8,740 nt of DNA from Deltaproteobacteria bacterium CG07_land_8_20_14_0_80_60_11 (GTDB taxonomy: Bacteria; Desulfobacterota; Desulfobaccia; Desulfobaccales; 0-14-0-80-60-11): contig PEWM01000083.1 in assembly GCA_002779455.1 (NCBI GenBank), positions 1 to 8,740 on the forward strand, in the 5' to 3' direction. This document shows positions 5,704 to 8,740 of this stretch, piece after piece. Below the pieces are notes generated by a model. The model did not search any database. It worked only from the letters and a program-made list of their open reading frames with translations, and was not told the DNA's origin. Both the position numbers and the translations under genes were made by a program. How positions within the stretch are numbered: the first letter of the stretch is position 1; each line of letters starts with the position of its first letter.

Positions 5704-5963
5704 AAGCCGGCCTGATCCACCCCCCGCCAACGAGTCCCCCTGCCGGTTTTCCCGACTAGAACGGTAACTACAGGCCTAGATGAAAATAAATCGGTGGGGC
5801 TGGCCTCCGTGTCCCCGCCATATTGTCGCTACGATTCCCTTTGGCGATGGAGGCGGAAGAAATGTGCGCTATGTGCACCTCAAGATGACGGTTTTCAAGT
5901 GGCGCAGGCGTCTCGCCTGTGCAGCCGCAGCCTTAAGCCTGGGGCTACCAGGTCTAGGATCAC
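5704..5963. other. 260-base spacer without a convincing gene
   Basis: Between pssA and the SGNH-like gene I see no recognisable coding sequence. A 70-codon open frame (5780-5992) runs through the palindrome and overlaps the next gene, and it looks accidental. A weak hairpin with a 32-base loop (arms 5703-5710 and 5743-5750, followed by few T residues) sits just after pssA and might be a poor terminator. The notable structure is the palindrome at 5902-5922. I see no clear -35/-10 pair. Confidence 0.6.
5902..5922. repeat. REP-like short palindrome
   Basis: Arms 5902-5910 and 5914-5922 form a 9-base-pair stem, with one G-U pair in transcript form, around the loop TCT. The core AGGCG-TCT-CGCCT resembles short extragenic palindromes I recall being scattered through many G+C-rich genomes. 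On the minus strand a GTAG lies further 5', the tetranucleotide that often precedes REP hairpins. Copy number elsewhere cannot be seen from this window. Confidence 0.6.
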
Positions 5964-7091
5964 ATGCTGATGGTGAAGCGCCTGCTTTTTAGTATTATCG
6001 GCGTGCTCCTGAGTTTGCTGGTGGCATTTGCCGTGGCTGAAGTGGCCGTGAGACTCATCAGCCCCCAGGAGGTGGGGCCGATGCGGTTCGCCTGCCACCC
6101 GGAATTAGGTGATATTCCCGTACCCGGTCAACAGGGAGAGCGAAGATTCCCCGGGGTTTTTACCTTCCGGTACAGCAACAATTCTCTCGGGTGGCGCGGC
6201 CGCCGGGAATACCGGGAGGTGAAGCCGACCGATTACCGGGTGCTGATGCTGGGCGACTCTTTTACCTATGGGCTGGGAGTCAATGATGATCAGACCTTCG
6301 CCGTCCAGGTAGAAAAAGACTTGAGAGCGGGCCTAGGGTCCGTGGAAGTGATAAACGCCGGGGCTCCCGGCAAAGGCACCGATTATGCGTTGAAGTGTTT
6401 CCAAACGGTGGGGCGTAAATTTCATCCCGACCTCACGGTTCTGGGCTTTTTTGGCAACGATTTTCAGGACAACGCCCGGGGTGAGTATTATACTATCGGC
6501 AGTCGAGGCGAACTGCGGGCTAAAACCCTGAACTGCGACCGGGGCGCCATCAAAGCCGTGCTTGACCGTCTGCCCGGTTATAATTGGCTGATTTCCTGGT
6601 CCCAGGCCGCCAACCTGGTAAAGCAGGCCGGGGTTGATTTCATCGTTAAGCGGGCCCAGAAAAATCACTCTGACGTCAGCAACGGCTTGGTGGTATCATA
6701 TACCAGGAGCGCCAGCGGCTATGCCACCGCGGCCAATAAGAGATTAACCCAGATATATGTGGAGAATTTGAACGCCGCAGTGAAACATGCCGGCGGGGCG
6801 CTGATGATGTTTTATATCCCCATCTCCCAGGAAGTGCTCGAGTATCGGCAGACCCACACCATCTCCGCCGATGAGCGGGCGATTCAGCGCCTGGCGGCGG
6901 ATAACGGCATGATGCTGTGGTCCTTGACCCCCTTGTTGGCCCACTCGGGCCAACCTATCGATCGCCTATACCATCAAGAAGGTCATTGGACCGCCGCGGC
7001 CCATGAAATCGCGGCCCACTACCTGAGCCGGCTCATCCAGAGCGGGCTGGTGCGGCGCCGCCAGCTTAAACAACCTGAACCCTTTAACTGA
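5964..7091 (+). CDS. Membrane-anchored SGNH/GDSL-type hydrolase-like protein
   Basis: The 375-residue product has an N-terminal hydrophobic segment (about 7-25) after Lys5-Arg6, consistent with a signal anchor that places the domain outside the cytoplasm. SGNH blocks follow in order: GDSFTYG with nucleophile Ser99 (codon 6258-6260), NAGAPGKGT with Gly133, and GFFGNDF with Asn165. The last block is HQEGHWTAAAH with catalytic His341. Where relatives often read D-G-H-W/F, this protein has Glu339, so the charge-relay acid may be Glu or absent. Such enzymes remove or transfer acyl groups on polysaccharides or lipids; the substrate is unknown. AGGA at 5956-5959 precedes the ATG at 5964, and the in-frame ATG at 5970 is equally reasonable. 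Its stop is 11 bases before leuA, so the two are probably co-transcribed, without an obvious functional link. Confidence 0.85.
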   Translation: MLMVKRLLFSIIGVLLSLLVAFAVAEVAVRLISPQEVGPMRFACHPELGDIPVPGQQGERRFPGVFTFRYSNNSLGWRGRREYREVKPTDYRVLMLGDSFTYGLGVNDDQTFAVQVEKDLRAGLGSVEVINAGAPGKGTDYALKCFQTVGRKFHPDLTVLGFFGNDFQDNARGEYYTIGSRGELRAKTLNCDRGAIKAVLDRLPGYNWLISWSQAANLVKQAGVDFIVKRAQKNHSDVSNGLVVSYTRSASGYATAANKRLTQIYVENLNAAVKHAGGALMMFYIPISQEVLEYRQTHTISADERAIQRLAADNGMMLWSLTPLLAHSGQPIDRLYHQEGHWTAAAHEIAAHYLSRLIQSGLVRRRQLKQPEPFN

Positions 7092-7102
7092 AAGGTTTTC
7101 AT

Positions 7103-8659
7103 ATGGCACACAAAATCTTTATCTTCGATACGACCCTGAGGGACGGGGAACAGACCCCCGGCGCCAATCTCAACGTGGACGAAAAACTGCAGATCGCCCG
7201 GCACCTGGAACTCCTCAACGTGGATGTCATCGAGGCCGGTTTCCCCTTTTCTTCGCCGGGGGATTTCGAGGCGGTGCGGGCGGTGGCCCGGGAAATCCGG
7301 GGACCGCAGATCGCCGGCCTGGCCCGGGCCTTTGCGCAGGACATCGACGCCTGCTGGGAGGCCGTCAAGGAGGCCACCAATCCCCGGATCCACACCTTTA
7401 TTTCCACCTCCGACATCCATCTGAAGCACCAGATGCGCAAGTCCCGGGAAGAGGTGCTGGAGATGGCGGTGGCCGCGGTGAAGCACGCCTGCCGCTACAC
7501 CTCCAACGTGGAGTTTTCGGCCATGGACGCCTCCCGCAGCGACCTGGATTACGTGGCCCGGGTTTTTGCCGCGGTCATCGAGGCGGGGGCCACCACCCTG
7601 AATTTCCCGGATACGGTGGGCTATGCCATCCCCGAGGAGTTCGGGGCCAAGATCAAGTACCTGGTGGACAACATCCCCAACCTCCACAAGGCCATTCTCT
7701 CGGTCCACTGCCACAACGACCTGGGGCTGGCCGTGGCCAACACCCTGGCCGCGGTGGTAAACGGGGTGCGCCAGGTGGAGGTGACCATCAACGGCCTGGG
7801 CGAACGGGCCGGCAACGCCTCCCTGGAGGAGGTGGTGATGGCCCTGTCCACCCGGTGCGACCTGCTGAACTGTTACACGGATATCGTCACCCAGTACATC
7901 TATCCCACCAGCCGCCTGACCAGCAAACTGTCCGGCGTGCCGGTGCAGCCCAACAAGGCCATCGTGGGGGCCAACGCCTTTGCCCATGAGTCCGGGATTC
8001 ACCAGGACGGGGTGCTCAAGGATGCCAGCACCTTTGAAATCATGACCCCCACCACCGTGGGCATCAAGAAGAGCACGATGCCCCTGGGGAAACTCTCGGG
8101 CCGCCACGCCTTCAAGAATAAGCTCCGGGAGATGGGTTTCTATCTGAACGATGAAGAGCTGAACCGGGTCTTTACCCGCTTTAAGAGCCTGGCGGACCGC
8201 AAAAAGACCGTGTTCGACGAGGACCTGATCAGCCTGGTGGAGACCGAGGTTATCTATAAGTCGGTGCCGGAACATTTCAAGCTGATGGAACTGGTGGTGC
8301 TCGCCGGGACCATGGCCCGGCCCTCGGCCAACGTCAAAATGGAGATCGGCGGCCAACTGGCCGGCCCCTACTCGGTGCTCGGGGACGGCCCCATCGACGC
8401 CACCTACAAGGCCATCACCCACCTGGCCGGGTCCAAGTGCACGCTGCTCAAGTTTGCGGTGAGTTCCATCACCGGCGGCACCGATGCCCAGGGTGAGGTG
8501 GCGGTGCGCCTGGAAGAAGACGGCCGCGTGGTCACCGGCCAGGGCGTGGACCCGGACGTGATTACCGCCAGCGCCCGGGCCTTTATCAACGGCCTCAACC
8601 GCCTCCACTTCCTGAAGGAGACCGGGGTGGTCAAGGGGCCTAAGCCGGAAGAGATGTAA
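7103..8659 (+). CDS. leuA: 2-isopropylmalate synthase
   Basis: The enzyme condenses acetyl-CoA with 2-ketoisovalerate, the first committed step of leucine synthesis, drawing on the valine-branch product made downstream of IlvC. The 518-residue protein has the HMGL-like TIM barrel with DTTLRDGEQTPG (9-20). In that motif Arg13-Asp14 are catalytic and metal residues. The metal-binding HCHNDLG follows, then GERAGN and HESGIHQDG in the subdomain. A C-terminal LeuA dimer/regulatory domain (about residues 390-505) is where leucine feedback normally acts. Full length and the C-terminal domain favour LeuA over homocitrate synthase, although the Thr in GEQTPG (often Ser in LeuA) is shared with NifV-type enzymes. 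ATG 7103 follows AAAGG (7091-7095) by 7 bases. A palindromic repeat lies just past the stop. Confidence 0.96.
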   Translation: MAHKIFIFDTTLRDGEQTPGANLNVDEKLQIARHLELLNVDVIEAGFPFSSPGDFEAVRAVAREIRGPQIAGLARAFAQDIDACWEAVKEATNPRIHTFISTSDIHLKHQMRKSREEVLEMAVAAVKHACRYTSNVEFSAMDASRSDLDYVARVFAAVIEAGATTLNFPDTVGYAIPEEFGAKIKYLVDNIPNLHKAILSVHCHNDLGLAVANTLAAVVNGVRQVEVTINGLGERAGNASLEEVVMALSTRCDLLNCYTDIVTQYIYPTSRLTSKLSGVPVQPNKAIVGANAFAHESGIHQDGVLKDASTFEIMTPTTVGIKKSTMPLGKLSGRHAFKNKLREMGFYLNDEELNRVFTRFKSLADRKKTVFDEDLISLVETEVIYKSVPEHFKLMELVVLAGTMARPSANVKMEIGGQLAGPYSVLGDGPIDATYKAITHLAGSKCTLLKFAVSSITGGTDAQGEVAVRLEEDGRVVTGQGVDPDVITASARAFINGLNRLHFLKETGVVKGPKPEEM

Positions 8660-8664
8660 AAAAG

Positions 8665-8713
8665 AGTGGTCAGTGGTCAGTGGTCAGAACAGGATTGCTG
8701 GCCACTGACCACT
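8665..8713. repeat. Intergenic hairpin with triplicated 7-base unit
   Basis: GTGGTCA occurs three times in tandem at 8666-8686. The segment 8672-8687 pairs with 8698-8713 as a 16-base-pair stem (one G-U) with a 10-base loop. Because the left arm is repetitive, an alternative 12-base-pair register (8665-8676 with 8702-8713) also exists. No T tract follows, so it is not a standard intrinsic terminator. It could be an mRNA-stabilising hairpin, a protein-binding site or a dispersed intergenic repeat. Confidence 0.75.
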
Positions 8714-8730
8714 ACTCTATGGAGTTATCA

Positions 8731-8740
8731 ATGTCCAAAC
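8731..8740 (+). CDS. Start of next gene (3' truncated by window edge)
   Basis: ATG at 8731 begins M-S-K, preceded by GGAG (8721-8724) at 6 bases. An in-frame ATG at 8719 is an alternative. Too little is present to identify it. leuC or another leucine-pathway gene would fit the context, but that is only a guess. Confidence 0.4.

Noticed and set aside
4864..5730. Minus-strand open frame (288 codons) opposite pssA
   Set aside because: Antisense shadow of pssA with low-complexity His/Gly/Asp-rich translation and no motif.
5703..5750. Terminator after pssA
   Set aside because: There are only 8 pairs including a G-U, a 32-base loop and a short T run. It is too weak to list as a terminator, so it is described within the spacer entry.
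5780..5992. 70-codon plus-strand frame that could look like a signal-peptide protein
   Set aside because: Its hydrophobic part comes from translating the REP-like palindrome and adjacent spacer. It overlaps the SGNH gene start and has no good ribosome site.
7019..8608. Long minus-strand open frame (529 codons) opposite leuA
   Set aside because: It is the antisense of a clear leuA gene. Long antisense frames are expected in G+C-rich DNA, and the His/Gly/Val-rich translation matches no family.

Overview
The window reads as a G+C-rich bacterial chromosome, most plausibly from Desulfobacterota (the former Deltaproteobacteria). That placement is an inference. It rests on the co-directional order ilvB-ilvN-ilvC-psd-pssA-leuA, a branched-chain amino acid / phosphatidylethanolamine cluster I associate with Geobacter and its relatives, and on the protein sequences. 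All genes called are on the + strand.

Layout: the window opens inside ilvB (acetolactate synthase large subunit, to 935). It is followed by ilvN (945-1445), a coiled-coil protein of unknown function built from 7- and 11-residue repeats (1465-2202), and ilvC (2307-3299), which has its own candidate promoter and is closed by a hairpin terminator. An AT-richer insert follows (about 3370-4235). It carries two small TIR-domain genes with their own -10 box and an 8-base overlap. The second runs into the start of psd (4206-4901), which overlaps pssA (4879-5703). A 260-base spacer with a REP-like palindrome leads to a membrane-anchored SGNH-hydrolase-like gene (5964-7091). Then come leuA (7103-8659), an intergenic hairpin repeat, and the first codons of another gene at the right edge.

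How the genes work together: IlvB/IlvN make acetolactate and acetohydroxybutyrate, IlvC converts these to the dihydroxy acids of valine and isoleucine synthesis, and LeuA diverts 2-ketoisovalerate to leucine. PssA and Psd make phosphatidylserine and decarboxylate it to phosphatidylethanolamine. The coiled-coil gene, the TIR pair and the SGNH gene are accessory insertions in this housekeeping backbone.

The best candidate for something undescribed is the TIR pair. It consists of two divergent, translationally coupled, TIR-only proteins. Each has a glutamate at residue 80 in the position expected for the NADase catalytic residue, and neither has a sensor or effector domain. The insert appears to have removed the normal start of psd. 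A second testable point is the IlvC cofactor loop, which looks adapted to NADH rather than NADPH.
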